Program-made: the position numbers and the translations under genes
Part shown: one piece after another, positions 9,133-21,900 of the stretch
Position numbering within the stretch: position 1 is the stretch's first letter
Layout of the letters: each line of letters opens with the position of its first letter
Assembly (NCBI RefSeq): GCF_000013665.1
Contig: NC_007912.1
Location: 868,001-932,000 of the forward strand
Reading direction: 5' to 3'
Origin: Saccharophagus degradans 2-40
Lineage (GTDB): Bacteria > Pseudomonadota > Gammaproteobacteria > Pseudomonadales > Cellvibrionaceae
Length of the DNA stretch: 64,000 bases
The notes under the pieces: model-generated
Told to the model about the DNA's origin: nothing
The model's database searches: none
The model's input: the letters and a program-made list of their open reading frames with translations, nothing else

Positions 9133-12100
9133 ATGAGTAAATCCAGCCCTATTGCCGTTGTTGGTGTGAGTAGTATCTTTCCCGGTAGCCCGCAAGTATC
9201 TGGTTTTTGGCGAGATATTTTGCAAGGCAAAGATCAAATACGAGAAATACCAGAAAGCTACTGGTTGATAGACGATTACTACGATAAAAACCCCCAAGCG
9301 CAAGATAAAACCTACGGGCGCAGAGGGGCGTTTATCGAGTCGGTAGCATTCGACTGTATTGAGCACGGTATTTTACCTTCGCAACTGCAAGATATAGACA
9401 CAGTGCAATTGCTTGCACTAGTGGCTGCGCAGCATGTGTTACGCGATGCGGCCAAGGGCGATTATAAGCATTTAGATAAATCTCGCATGAGCGTTATTTT
9501 AGGTGTGGCTGGGGGCACAGAGCAGCTAGTGCAAATGGGCGCGCGATTGCAAAAACCGGTATGGCTGAAGTCGCTACGAGAAGCCGGCATAGCAGAAAAT
9601 TTAGCGCAAGAAATTTGTCAGCGCATAGCCGACCACTACGTACCTTGGTCGGAAGCTAGCTTTCCTGGTTTATTGGGTAACGTTGTGGCTGGACGAATTG
9701 CCAATCGCTTGGATTTAGGTGGTACCAATTGCGTGGTGGATGCGGCCTGTGCAAGTTCCTGCTCTGCCTTGGCGATGGCCGTAAACGAATTACATCTGGG
9801 CCATTCCGATTTCGTAATAACCGGCGGCGCAGATGCACTTAACGATATATTAATGTATATGTGCTTTAGTAAAACGCCAGCGCTATCCGCTACGGGGGAT
9901 TGTAGGCCATTTTCAGATGCTGCAGATGGCACTATTCTTGGCGAAGGTGTAGGCATGCTGGCACTGCGCAGGTTAGAAGATGCCGAGCGAGATGGCGATA
10001 CTATTTATGCTGTTATAAAAGGTGTGGGCTCAAGTTCAGATGGCGCAGGTACTGCGGTGTATGCGCCGGTAAGTGAAGGTCAAGCAAAGGCAATTAATCG
10101 CGCATACACACAAGCAGATTTTTCTGCAAATACCATTGAGCTAATTGAAGCACACGGTACCGGTACCAAGGCTGGAGATAAAGCAGAATTTAACGGGTTA
10201 AATATTGCTTTTGGCGCAAGCGAGCAAAGCCAAAGCAATAATCAGTGGTGTGCGCTTGGCTCGGTAAAAAGCCAAATAGGCCACGCAAAAGGTGCCGCCG
10301 GTGCAGCGGCTTTAATTAAAGCGGTAATGGCTCTGCACCATAAAGTACTGCCACCAACCATTAAAGTGAATCAACCAAACCCCGCCTTTAATATAGAGCA
10401 GACCCCTTTTTATATAAATACTAAATTGCGGCCCTGGGTGCGCAACAGCCATTACCCGCGCCGAGCGGGGGTATCCTCGTTTGGCTTTGGTGGCAGTAAT
10501 TTTCACGTAGCGTTAGAAGAATATACAACTGCGCAAGCCAACCCGCGTTTGCACATGGTATCCGATACTCACCTAGTGCTGGCTGCTGGTGGTAGCCACG
10601 AAGAGTTATTCCGTAAACTAATAAACACAGTAGACAATTTACCCAGCGATAAAGATGCGCTGGAGTATTTTGCTAGGCAATCGCAAGAAACCGTACAAGC
10701 AAGCCAGCCTTACCGCGTAGCATTTGTTATTGATAGTGTTGAGCAGCTGCGCCAGCTTATTGCGCAAGCAAAACAGCAAACACAAGCCAATACCGCTAAA
10801 AATGTTAATTCGCCCAGTGGTTGGTTTTACGGTGTTTCTCAGGGTGCTACCGCCGGCGAGAGTGAACATGTTGGCTACGGAAAAATTGCGTGTCTTTTCC
10901 CCGGGCAGGGCAGTCAATATGTAGATATGTGTGCGCCATTGGCAACGGTATTTCCCGCTGCGCGCGAAGTTTGGGATTCCGCCGAGTCGAATTTTGCTGA
11001 AGGCGAATCGCTATCTCGTGTTGTATTTCCTATTTCTACTTTTAGTGAGGCGGCCGCGCAAAGCCAACGTGATTGGTTAAATCAAACAGAGTGGGCACAG
11101 CCTGCTATTGGTGCCGCTAGCTTAAGTGTATGGGCGCTATTAAAAAAACTAGGTTTAAATCCAGAAGCCTTTGCTGGCCATAGTTATGGCGAACTTACCG
11201 CGTTAAGCGCCGCCGGTGTACTTTGCGAGCAAAGTTTAATTGCCACTGCGCGCGCGCGTGGGTTGGCGATGCGTGATGCATCTGCTTCTACCAGTGGGGC
11301 AATGGCTGCGGTGCATGCCAGTGTGAATACCGTTAATGAGTTGTTAGAAAAATTATTAAGTGAAGCAAAGCAAGCGGGTAACGCTAACCCTATTATTACG
11401 CTGGCTAATATTAACTCGCCGTCGCAGGTTGTTATTAGCGGTGCAACGGAAGTGGTAGACGCCTTTACCGAACTGTGCGAACAAGAAAATATTCGTGTTA
11501 GCAAATTGCCTGTTTCAACTGCATTTCATTCCCCGATTGTGGCGCAAGCGGTAGCCTCGCTGGCAGATCACCTAAAAACCACACCATTTAACCCAATACA
11601 AAAAACGGTGTATGCCAATAAAACGGCACAACCGTATCCAAGCGATGTTACGCAACAGCAGCAATTACTTACCCAGCAATTAATATCACCTGTGCGTTTT
11701 CAAGAGCAAATCGAGGCCATGTACGCACAGGGCTACAGAACATTTATTGAGGTGGGGCCAGGTAATGTACTTACCGGTTTGGTCAGTGCAATATTGCAAG
11801 GCAAAAATCACGTCGCTATCGCGACCGATAAAAAAGCAAATAATTCCTTAGCGACCTTCTGGAAGGCGCTAGGCCAATTAACCTGCCTAGGGGTTAAGTT
11901 AGATTTTTCTGCACTGTGGCAAGATTTCCGCAAACAAACGGCGCCCGCGGACCGTGTGAAACCTAAAATGGCGTTGCCCATAACGGGCATTAATTACAAT
12001 CGTGTATACCCTCCAAAAAATGGTGCAGCAGGTATTCCTCCAGCAAATCCAGAAGAGCTGCTGGCGCAGTCTGTCAATGCTCAGTCCACATCTGCTCAGC

Positions 12101-15100
12101 CCATAAAAACAGAGCAAGATAATTTACATTCCATTAATAAAAATGATGGCGTATTGCTTAATACCCCTAACGCGCAGCCCCATGCCGCTAGCTCGCTTAA
12201 GAGCAACTCGGTGGATACTAGCTCGATGGTTCCTAACCCTATAGCCGCAATGCCAACTACCAGTAGCCATCAAGCCCATTTGCAAACAGAGGATAGTCCC
12301 ATTTCTAATTTCACCCCTAATCAAAAAAGCGAATGGCTGGCGGCATTCGAAAATATACAAAAACAAACTAACGAAACTCATCGTCAGTTTCTGCAAATGA
12401 GCGAGCAAGCCTTAGCACAATTAGGGCAGTTAGTTGCATCAGGTTCGGCTGCGCCAGTAGATACTAGTTCAGTTAGCGCTCAGGCAGAGCACACTATAGC
12501 CGTTAACAACCTAGACGTTTCTGCACATGCTCAATATCAGCAACCGCAATCGGCAATACAAAGCGAGCCAAACGTAGCGCCCGCAGGCGATGAAATAGTT
12601 AAAACAGTGGCGGAGCCCGCAGCACCTAGCGCCATGCCATTACCAGTTACGCAAAATCTTGATGTAGCAGAGGTTATGCTAAATGTAGTGGCAGATAAAA
12701 CCGGCTACCCGAGAGAAATGCTGGCTTTGTCTATGTCGTTAGAAAATGATTTGGGTATCGACTCCATTAAAAGAGTGGAAATATTATCTGCAACCTTAGA
12801 CGTTGTGCCAAACCTGCCAGAAGTAAACCCTTCAGATATGGCGGTACTAAGCACACTCGAAGAAGTTGTGCAGTTTATTCAGCGCAAAATGGCAGAAGTG
12901 GCGCCAAGCTCCAACTCAATGGCTACACCACAAAACCAAGTAAGCGCACCGGTTGAAAGCCCGCAAATACCAAGCCCAGCGCAGAAAGTAGTAGCCGATA
13001 TAAATGTAAACGACTTGCTTATGCAAGTAGTAGCAGACAAAACAGGTTACCCGCTAGAGATGCTTAATCTCGATATGCATTTGGATGCAGATTTAGGTAT
13101 AGATTCTATTAAACGGGTAGAAATTTTATCTGCGGCAACAGAGCAATTAGATTCCTTGCCAGAGCTCGATAACAGCGTAATGGCAGGCCTTAATACACTG
13201 GCAGAAATTTCGCGATATATCACTGCGCAGCTAAGTGCAGCCAGTGGCGTTGCAAGTGAGGCAATAGCACAGCCTGCTACGCATGAAGTTTCTACCCCCT
13301 CGATCACATCCAGCGACAACACTGTAGATATTCAGCACATAATGTTAAGCGTTGTGGCAGAAAAAACGGGCTACCCGGTAGATATGCTAGAGCCAAGCAT
13401 GGATTTAGAAAACGACTTAGGCATAGATTCTATCAAACGCGTAGAAATACTTTCTGCGACCCTTGAGAAGGTACCTAATTTGCCAGAGTTCGATGCCGCG
13501 AGTATGAGTAGTCTAAACACTCTTGCTGAGATAATTGAATTTATAAAAAAGCAATTAGGCAGTACTAAGGATGAAACTAATCCAAGTGCTGCCGTAGTCG
13601 AAAAAGAATTACAGGCTGCCGCAACTAACAATAATTTATTAAGTCGTTACGAATTAGAGCTGCTGCAGCTACCAAGGCCAAATTTTATGCCGCATCAATT
13701 GATGCAGCCACTAGTCATTGTGCCTGCTAATTCCCCCTGCGCTCAGCCACTATGCGACGCGCTAAAGGCGCGCGGTTTGCAGGCCGAGGTTGCTCAGCGA
13801 GTAAATGAAAACCACAAGGCCGTAATTAGTTTAAATGGTTTGCAAAAATTTAAACACAGTAAAGATGCACTAGCGATTAACCGCGTTATTTTTGAGCAAG
13901 CCTGCACATTGGCTCCAGTGCTAGAAAAAGAAGTCGGAGTATTTATTGCTGTACAGAACACTTCGGGCGACTATGGCCAAAGCGGTGCCTCAGGCGTGCA
14001 GAGTTGGTCTGGTGGTATCAGTGGCCTAGTTAAAACAGCTGCGCAAGAATGGCCCGCTGCGTTAGTAAGAAGTATTGACATTAATATAGAAAAAATCACG
14101 CTTGCTGAGCTTGTTAATAATCTTGCACAAGAAATTGTCGATGGCGGTATTCAGCGCGAAGTAGCGTTAGGCTTGTATGGTAAGCGTTGTGTGCCTGTTA
14201 GCGTAAAAGCCAGTGTGCAACAAGGCAGCATGCCACTACATAAAGACGATGTGATATTAGTTACTGGCGGTGCGCGGGGCGTCACAGCGGAAGCCATATT
14301 AGCTTTAAGTAAACAATTACCTTTAAAGTTTGCATTGCTAGGCCGCTCGCCGGTAATTGATGTAAGCCGGTTTGAGCATTGTGCGGATGAAGCCGCAATA
14401 ATGCGAGCAATTCTAGCCGAAGCAAAGGCGGCAGGAATTCAAATGCTCCCTGCAGAATTAAAGCGAGAAGTGGGGCTTGTGGTTTCTTCTAGGGAAGTAA
14501 GCAAAACGTTAAGCAATCTACAGGCAGCTGGCTCACAGGTAAGTTATTTCCCGTGTGATATAAACAATCAAGACCAACTAGCCGAAGTGGTAAAACAAAT
14601 TCAAACGCAGTTGGGGCCCATTAGTGGGGTTGTTCACGGAGCGGGTGTATTGGCCGATAAATTATTATCTGGCAAAAAAATTGAGCACTTTGATGCGGTG
14701 TTTGGTACCAAAGTGCAGGGGCTGCATAACTTACTCAATGTACTAACGGATCAAACATTAAAAGTGCTTTGTTTGTTTTCTTCGGTTGCTGCGCGAGCGG
14801 GCAATATTGGTCAGAGTGATTACGCAATGGCTAATGAAGTACTTAATCGTGTGGCCGCTTGGTATAGCGCAGCAAATAACACTAAAGTAGTGGCTATTAA
14901 CTGGGGGCCGTGGGAAAGCGGTATGGTAACGGATGCGCTCAAACAGAAGTTTGCGCAAATGGGGGTTGAGCTAATTCCCTTGCACAGCGGTGCACAATTT
15001 TTTGTAGATGAGCTACAACACAGCCAAATTAATACCGAGGTCGTTTACGGTGGCATGCCTCTTAATAAACCGTTGGCCAACCCAGGTGCTTTGTGTAGCC

Positions 15101-15915
15101 ATAAAATGCAGGTGGTGGCGAGTTTACAATCTCTGCCCCATTTAGAAAGCCACAAGGTTCGCGGTGAAATAGTACTCCCTGTAGTACAGGTGGTAGATTG
15201 GTTTAGGTCTGCCATGCTATCTGTGCTGCCAAGTTTAAAGGCGTTTACACTGTTAGATTTAAAAGTGCTAAAAGGCATTGTACTTAGCGAGCCTCACGTT
15301 ACTTTTACAATCAACTTGGAAGAACTGCCCAACTCAACGCTCTTTTCGCTTGGTCTTACCGATGCCAATGGTGTACTGCGCTATAGCGCAAACGTTAACT
15401 GTTTAGATAAAAGTTATACCGAAGCGAGTGGTGCCGGTGTGGGCGAATCCGGGGAGGCGCCGTCTCGTGGCTTACTTAGCAAGCCAAGCAACCCCAGCTA
15501 TACGCATTTTAACCCCTATAAAGAATTGTTGTTTCACGGTGAACACTACCAGTCGATTACGCGAATTGGCGCTTTAGAAGATGATAGTGCCGTGGCCGAA
15601 TTAATAGGTACAAATCAATTAAATTGGGCTGACTATGGTGCAAGTATAGATCAAGCTATATTGGATGGCGCTTTGCAACTTGCATTGGTTTGGGGGCAAA
15701 AGCATATCAATCGCGAAAGCCTGCCAATGGGGTTCGACACTATGCAAATAAATCACTTTGGTACAGTACAGGGCGCAGTGCGCTGTTATTTACAGCGTGA
15801 AAAACACGATAGTGTGAGCACGGTTTCCAATATTTGGTTATTAGATTCCGCCGATACAGTACTTGCTTGCATACGCGGTTTGCGTATGTACGCTGTTAAC
15901 GAAAGCTTGCGGTAA
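9133..15915 (+). CDS. pfaA: PUFA-synthase-like megasynthase KS-AT-ACPx3-KR-DH
   Basis: A 2260-residue iterative polyketide-type fatty acid synthase subunit. Domains in order: ketosynthase (about 5-460; Cys206 in DAACASS, His341 in EAHGTGT, His384 in IGHAKG); acyltransferase (about 585-890; FPGQGSQ, Ser684 in GHSYGE, His799), probably malonyl-specific; three acyl carrier proteins with LGIDSIKRVEIL, phosphopantetheine serines 1211, 1325 and 1433, separated by Pro/Ser/Ala-rich linkers; ketoreductase (TGGARG about 1711-1716, Ser1884, Tyr1897); C-terminal polyketide-type dehydratase (His2007 in HxxxGxxxxP, Asp2178 in LDGALQ). It builds acyl chains with the enoyl reductase upstream and the KS-CLF protein downstream. 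Marine PfaA proteins often carry five or more carrier domains, so three is low. A phosphopantetheinyl transferase is needed but none lies in the window. Confidence 0.93.
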   Translation: MSKSSPIAVVGVSSIFPGSPQVSGFWRDILQGKDQIREIPESYWLIDDYYDKNPQAQDKTYGRRGAFIESVAFDCIEHGILPSQLQDIDTVQLLALVAAQHVLRDAAKGDYKHLDKSRMSVILGVAGGTEQLVQMGARLQKPVWLKSLREAGIAENLAQEICQRIADHYVPWSEASFPGLLGNVVAGRIANRLDLGGTNCVVDAACASSCSALAMAVNELHLGHSDFVITGGADALNDILMYMCFSKTPALSATGDCRPFSDAADGTILGEGVGMLALRRLEDAERDGDTIYAVIKGVGSSSDGAGTAVYAPVSEGQAKAINRAYTQADFSANTIELIEAHGTGTKAGDKAEFNGLNIAFGASEQSQSNNQWCALGSVKSQIGHAKGAAGAAALIKAVMALHHKVLPPTIKVNQPNPAFNIEQTPFYINTKLRPWVRNSHYPRRAGVSSFGFGGSNFHVALEEYTTAQANPRLHMVSDTHLVLAAGGSHEELFRKLINTVDNLPSDKDALEYFARQSQETVQASQPYRVAFVIDSVEQLRQLIAQAKQQTQANTAKNVNSPSGWFYGVSQGATAGESEHVGYGKIACLFPGQGSQYVDMCAPLATVFPAAREVWDSAESNFAEGESLSRVVFPISTFSEAAAQSQRDWLNQTEWAQPAIGAASLSVWALLKKLGLNPEAFAGHSYGELTALSAAGVLCEQSLIATARARGLAMRDASASTSGAMAAVHASVNTVNELLEKLLSEAKQAGNANPIITLANINSPSQVVISGATEVVDAFTELCEQENIRVSKLPVSTAFHSPIVAQAVASLADHLKTTPFNPIQKTVYANKTAQPYPSDVTQQQQLLTQQLISPVRFQEQIEAMYAQGYRTFIEVGPGNVLTGLVSAILQGKNHVAIATDKKANNSLATFWKALGQLTCLGVKLDFSALWQDFRKQTAPADRVKPKMALPITGINYNRVYPPKNGAAGIPPANPEELLAQSVNAQSTSAQPIKTEQDNLHSINKNDGVLLNTPNAQPHAASSLKSNSVDTSSMVPNPIAAMPTTSSHQAHLQTEDSPISNFTPNQKSEWLAAFENIQKQTNETHRQFLQMSEQALAQLGQLVASGSAAPVDTSSVSAQAEHTIAVNNLDVSAHAQYQQPQSAIQSEPNVAPAGDEIVKTVAEPAAPSAMPLPVTQNLDVAEVMLNVVADKTGYPREMLALSMSLENDLGIDSIKRVEILSATLDVVPNLPEVNPSDMAVLSTLEEVVQFIQRKMAEVAPSSNSMATPQNQVSAPVESPQIPSPAQKVVADINVNDLLMQVVADKTGYPLEMLNLDMHLDADLGIDSIKRVEILSAATEQLDSLPELDNSVMAGLNTLAEISRYITAQLSAASGVASEAIAQPATHEVSTPSITSSDNTVDIQHIMLSVVAEKTGYPVDMLEPSMDLENDLGIDSIKRVEILSATLEKVPNLPEFDAASMSSLNTLAEIIEFIKKQLGSTKDETNPSAAVVEKELQAAATNNNLLSRYELELLQLPRPNFMPHQLMQPLVIVPANSPCAQPLCDALKARGLQAEVAQRVNENHKAVISLNGLQKFKHSKDALAINRVIFEQACTLAPVLEKEVGVFIAVQNTSGDYGQSGASGVQSWSGGISGLVKTAAQEWPAALVRSIDINIEKITLAELVNNLAQEIVDGGIQREVALGLYGKRCVPVSVKASVQQGSMPLHKDDVILVTGGARGVTAEAILALSKQLPLKFALLGRSPVIDVSRFEHCADEAAIMRAILAEAKAAGIQMLPAELKREVGLVVSSREVSKTLSNLQAAGSQVSYFPCDINNQDQLAEVVKQIQTQLGPISGVVHGAGVLADKLLSGKKIEHFDAVFGTKVQGLHNLLNVLTDQTLKVLCLFSSVAARAGNIGQSDYAMANEVLNRVAAWYSAANNTKVVAINWGPWESGMVTDALKQKFAQMGVELIPLHSGAQFFVDELQHSQINTEVVYGGMPLNKPLANPGALCSHKMQVVASLQSLPHLESHKVRGEIVLPVVQVVDWFRSAMLSVLPSLKAFTLLDLKVLKGIVLSEPHVTFTINLEELPNSTLFSLGLTDANGVLRYSANVNCLDKSYTEASGAGVGESGEAPSRGLLSKPSNPSYTHFNPYKELLFHGEHYQSITRIGALEDDSAVAELIGTNQLNWADYGASIDQAILDGALQLALVWGQKHINRESLPMGFDTMQINHFGTVQGAVRCYLQREKHDSVSTVSNIWLLDSADTVLACIRGLRMYAVNESLR

Positions 15916-15922
15916 ATTAGTT

Positions 15923-18900
15923 ATGGCGTATAACCATTTTGAGCCTATCGCTATTGTCGGCGAGGGGTGCGTATTGCCCAGCGTAAATTCTGTAGAGGAT
16001 TTATGGCGAGTTACATCAGCGGGTTTAGATTTAACCTCTAATGCGAGTATCAACCATTGGGGGGTAGACCCACAGCGAGTAGTGGGTGAGCAAGCTCAGA
16101 TTACAAGCCCTGGTGATACGGCTTGGTCTGCACGCGGTGGCTTTGTTGACGATGCCATTGCACTGTCTAATGTTGATTCTCTTAATCTAAGTTCAGAAAA
16201 TTTGCAGCAAACTAGTCGCGGTGTTCAGTGGTGCATCGCCGCGGTTAGGCAGGCAATGGCAAGCGCAGCAATATCGCCCGAAAAAAAGGCGCGAACAGAT
16301 TGGGGGGTGATTTTAGGTAACCTTTCTTATGCACCGCGCGAAACTAACGATTTATTTGCGCAGCACTGGCTGGCGAAGCAGCCAGAATATGCCGCGTTAC
16401 ATAAAAAACTGTTTAATCGGCAAGCCGATTACAGTCAGCGATTTTCTTCATCTGCGCCCAGTCATATTGTGGCACAGGCTATAGGCGCTGCTGGCCCCAC
16501 CTTTTGCTTAGATGCTGCGTGTGCGTCGTCGTTATACGCCATTAAACTCGCGTGTGATTATTTGCATTCTGGGCGTGCGACCACCATGTTTACAGGTGCA
16601 GTTAATCACGCAGATAGCCTCTATTTAAATGTGGGTTTTAGTGCGCTTAAAGCTCTGAGTAAAAACGGCATATCTCGCCCATTTGATTCCCGTGCCGATG
16701 GCCTAGTGCCTGCAGAAGGGGCGGCCATTGTTATTTTAAAAACACTGCGCCAAGCGCGAAAAGATGGCGATACAATTCGCGGTGTTATTCGGTCTATAGG
16801 TTTATCGAATGATGGCCGCACAGGCGGCTTACTTTCGCCTTCGCGTGCAGGGCAAATTCGCGCCTACGAAAATGCATACAAACACTGCGATATAAAACCT
16901 AACAAGGTCTCGTATATCGAATGCCACGCCACGGGTACCCCAACGGGGGATAGTGTCGAACTAGAAAGCATTAACACTTTCTTTTCCACAAATACGGGTT
17001 TGGCAATATCTTCACTTAAAAGTAATTTTGGCCATTTAATTACTGCAGCCGGTGCAGCCGGTTTGATACGTGTATTACAGAATATGAAGCAATCTACTAG
17101 CGTTGCGTCTATTCACTGCGAGCAGCCTATTGCAGGCTTGCATTCGGGCCCCGCGCGACTAGTGCAGAAAAATGAACATTGGGCTAATGGCGATAATTGC
17201 ATTGCCGGTATCAATGCGTTTGGCTTTGGTGGTAACAATGCTCATATGGTGGTGCAGCATCAGCTTAATAATAAGCTGTGGCTAGTACCAAAAAGTATTG
17301 ATACAAGTACATCTTCACGGCAAAGCACAATCAACTCTATTGCGCAAGAGAGCGACCCGCTAGTTGTATGCGGCGTTTCCCTGCGCACAGCGCGAGTAGA
17401 AAGTAAGCTCGATTTTGTAAAAAAATGGAGCCGCGAAAAATACGGTTTAAATTCTGCGAATATTGGCTCAGACGTAAAAAACAAGCGAATAAATAAACTA
17501 GATATAGACCTCGCTCAACTTGGCTTTCCTCCAAGTGATTTAGACGATACCAGCGCGCAGCAGCTACTTATTATGACGCTTATTCGCGAAGCGTTAGGTG
17601 AGCTGCCAGCGTACGATGCTAAGCGCACTGGCGTATACGTGGGTATGGGGGTAGATATGAATAGCTGCCGCTTTACTATGCGTACACGCTTGGCTCATTG
17701 GCTTGGCGAGCTTGCAAGTATCGAGGGACGAGTCGACGAGCATTGGCTGCCCGAGACGCGCAATAGTATAACGCGGCCCATAAATGCTGTTTCTGTCATT
17801 GGTACCATGCCAAATATTCCGGCTAACCGCAGTAATTTGCAGTTAGATTTGCAGGGTCCAAGCTTTACTGTGTCCGCAGAAGAATACAGCGGAAGTTACG
17901 CATTAGATATTGCAAAGGTTGCACTATTAAAAAATGAAATAGATGTGGCGGTGGTAGGCGCGGTTGATATTTCATCGGAAGAGATTCATCGCCAAGCAGT
18001 TGCATTACGAGATCAACAAGCTAATCCAAAAGAAAATAGCGCAAGCGCACAATTGCCGATTGAGCAGCAAGTGGACGGTGGCGTAGTACTGCTATTACAG
18101 CGCAAAAGCACTGCATTAAAAGCAGGTAATCCAATTTACTACGAACTTCCTTTGGATGAAGCTCAAAATATTGCCAAAGAACGTACAGCCGAGCTGTGCC
18201 TAGCAAAAAACGACTGGCTAAATACTTGGTCGAATATTCTAGGCGTGCCCCACACTGCAACCCATTTAATGGGGTTAGCAGCTGAAAGTGTGTTAACCCA
18301 CTATTCGTTAGCTAGAGGGCAAAGTGAAATTGGCGCAGAAGCTGAAACTGAAATTGAAAAAAAAGCAGAGCAAGAAAACTCTCTGCCGATATTACATAAA
18401 GAACAGCTAGCGTTTTTTCAGGGCGCCACATTACAAGAGCTAATCAATAATGTGCAAGCTGCTCAACCTGCCGAATTAGACTGTTTGCAGGCAAACCAGC
18501 CGTGGCGACTAGTTATAGTATTGGCATCGCCCAAACATTTTACTGAGTTGCAAAAAAATGCAGCTGAAGCTCTGGGTAAATTCTCCACTGTAAGTAAAAC
18601 GCCTGTTGGCGTGACTAACTTGGCAAAAAACATCTATTTAAGCTGCGAAAAACTAGCTGGGGATGTGGGTTTTGTTTTTACTGGCGCAGCGTCGGCATAC
18701 CCAGGAATGGGCAATGCACTATGTTCAATTTTCCCTACTGCGGTTGAGCAAACATTGCGTAAGCACCCTGTATTTGCTAGCTGTTTACCGTGGTTGCAAG
18801 CTGAGGCTAAGCAAGTAGAAGGGCCGTTCGATGTTTTGCAGGGCTGCAGCTTACTGTCTCAAATTCATGCCTGTATTACCCAAAATATTTTAGGTGTTAA

Positions 18901-21900
18901 ACCACAGGCAATGCTCGGTGTGTCGTCTGGCGAAACGAATAGTGTGTTTGCTGCTGACGTATGGCGAGATATGGGAGCGTTATTCGACGATATAGATCGC
19001 TCTGGTATGTACACCCAATGGATAGCCGGGGACTTAGACTGTGCGCGTAAATACTATAACAACCCCACAATTTGTAACTGGTTAATGTTGCGCGTAGTTG
19101 CGCCCGTAGAAAAAGTTAAAGCGTTATTGCGTGAGCATAAAGATATTACGCTCACCATGATCAACAGTAATAATGATTGCGTGGTAGCGGGTGAGGCGAG
19201 CTGCGTTAACGCCATAAAAGCAGCGCTAAATTCATTTGCTCGCGCTATTGTACCTATGGGGCACGACATTGTCGCCCATCATCCGGCGCTATCTACATGG
19301 CAAGATACTTGGTATCAAATACACAATCGCGACACCTTTATAGATGAAAGTAGAGGGCGGTTACCGCGCTTTTATTCAAACGCGTTTGCTGCAAGCTACT
19401 CATTATCGCGACAAAAAATAGCTCAGGCGCTAACCCAGCAGGCTGTCGCACCGGTAGATTTTAGGCCCGTTGTAGAGGCTGCGTATAGCGATGGTGTGAG
19501 CATTTTTATCGAGCACGGTCCAAGGCATACATCCAGCCAGTGGATAGCAGAGCAACTCGGTGAACGCCCCCATTTAGCGGTGCATTTAGATCGGTCCGGC
19601 GCTGGTGCGCTACCGTTTTTCGAGGCAGTAGCACAGCTGTGGTGTGCCGGTGTAGAGCTAAACAAAACGCTGCTAGCCGGTTTGGCGCACAGCGGCAGTG
19701 CTAAAGTGCCTAGCTATAGCAAAAGCTTACCTGTGCATTTGCCTGCAATTGTATTCCCCTCGCTAGAAAAGTTTACATATGCAGGTAGCGATAAAACAAC
19801 CGTATCTTCAAGTAACCAACTACAAATGCGCACTACACAGCCGTATTGGCAAGATACAAAAATGGCACCGGCTCCACCATTGCCAGACGCAATAACAAGT
19901 ATAGGGGTAAGTAAGCCTCAGCAAGGGCTAAAAGATAATATTGAAGACGATAATCACACCGTACAGTTAAAGCAAATACTTGCTGCGTTTCCTCAACCAG
20001 ATTACAGCGGTAAAAATAACCGTTTGCCTTTTTCACTACCTGTTGCGTTACCTGTTCAGCTACCTATTCAGTTACCTTTGTCTTCCGCTGCGGAAGCTAT
20101 CGCGCCATTACCTAGAGCAATTGATTTGTCTGAAGATAAAAATGAAAATAAAAATAGAGCAGTGCAAGCGCCTATGCATTCTGGCACCGCTGCGCAAAGC
20201 GTTTATCAAACACAACACAGTGCAGCTATTCGCGCATTAAAAAGCCTACATACGCAATTAAGCGAAAATCATAATCAGTACCTAGCTTTTCAAAATAAAG
20301 CCGCAGAAGTGCTACTGCAAGCAAAGCTCTCTGCAAGTGTTGCACAAAGTAATGCACATGTTGCTGAGCAACGTTCTGTGCAGAACTCATTTAAAGGTCC
20401 AATTAAAAGCCAAATAAAAATATCAGAGCAAACGCGCTCTAATGCTGCTTCAGCGATACACACCAAGCCGGCAAGTAGTACTCCATTAACTAACGAGCCT
20501 GCGCTGAGAAAACAGAGTGATGTGGCTGCGACAAGTAGTGATTACAAAAAAAATACTTCCGAGTTTCCCGGCCCTAAATACACTAGAGCACAATTAGAAG
20601 AGCTTGCTGGCGGCATTATTTCCAACATATTCGGGCCGCTGTTCAAGCAACAGGATAATTACGCCCGCCAAGTAAGAATGCCGCAACCGCCACTGCTTCT
20701 AGCAGATCGAGTATTGGGCATAGATGCTACTCCAGGCGCTATGGAATCTAGAGGCTCCATCTGGACAGAAACCGATGTAACAAGCAAAGATTGGTATGTG
20801 CACCACGGGCATATGCCAGCCGGTATTATGATTGAAGCGGGGCAAGCCGATCTTCTATTGATTAGCTGGATGGGCGCAGATTTTGAAAATAAAGGCGAGC
20901 GTGTATACCGCTTACTAGGCTGTGAGCTCACCTATCGCGATAAATTACCCGCAGTTGGCGATACTATCCGTTACGACATCCATCTAGATGGCTACGCAAA
21001 GCAAGGTGATGTGCGACTGTTTTTCTTTCACTACAATTGTGAAATAAATGGGCACACTCATTTGGAAGTAAGGCGCGGGCAAGCAGGCTTTTTTACCTAC
21101 GAAGAGCTCGCAGGTTCTGCAGGTGTAATTTGGGATGCGGAAAAAGAAAAAGCAAATACAGCGCTGAATGTGGCCGATGGCCCGTGCCATACAACCAAGA
21201 CGGCGTTTACTCGTGCCGATATTGATGCGTATACACAAGGCGATTTAGTGTCTTGTTTTGGCGATAGCTTTTACCGCGCCAATTGCCACCAGCGTACCCC
21301 TACCATAGTAGGTGGCGACTTATTGATGTTTGACGAGGTGCTAGAGTTAAATCACCGCGGCGGGCCTTGGCAGCGCGGTTACCTAAAAGCCCAACTCAAT
21401 GTTAAACCCGACCATTGGTTTTTTGATGGCCATTTTAAAAATGACCCCTGTGCCCCCGGCACATTGATGCTTGAGGGTGGTGTGCAAGTAATATCATTTT
21501 ATCTTGCATCCATGGGATTCACGTTGGCGCGTGACGGCTGGCGCTTTGAACCAATTAAAGATGAAACGTTTAACCTCATCTGTCGTAGCCAGCTTATTCC
21601 GGGTGGTAAAAAGCTGGTTTATGAAATTTATGTTCACGGGGTAGAAGCCACACCAAAGCCGCAAATTCGCGTAGATTTAATGTGTACCGTAGATGGGCGC
21701 AAAGCCTTTTTAGGCCAGGGTGTTGGTGTTGAGCTGGTGCCAGGTTGGCCTTGCGAAAGCCGAGTGCATGTAATTGAACATGCCGAGCCGGTAAACCAAG
21801 CGGACTCTAGTGTAGCTGCCGAACAAGAATTTAAGTTTGATGAAGACTCTATGGTGGCCTGCGCTTGGGGTAAGCCCAGCGATGCATTTGGCCCGCATTA

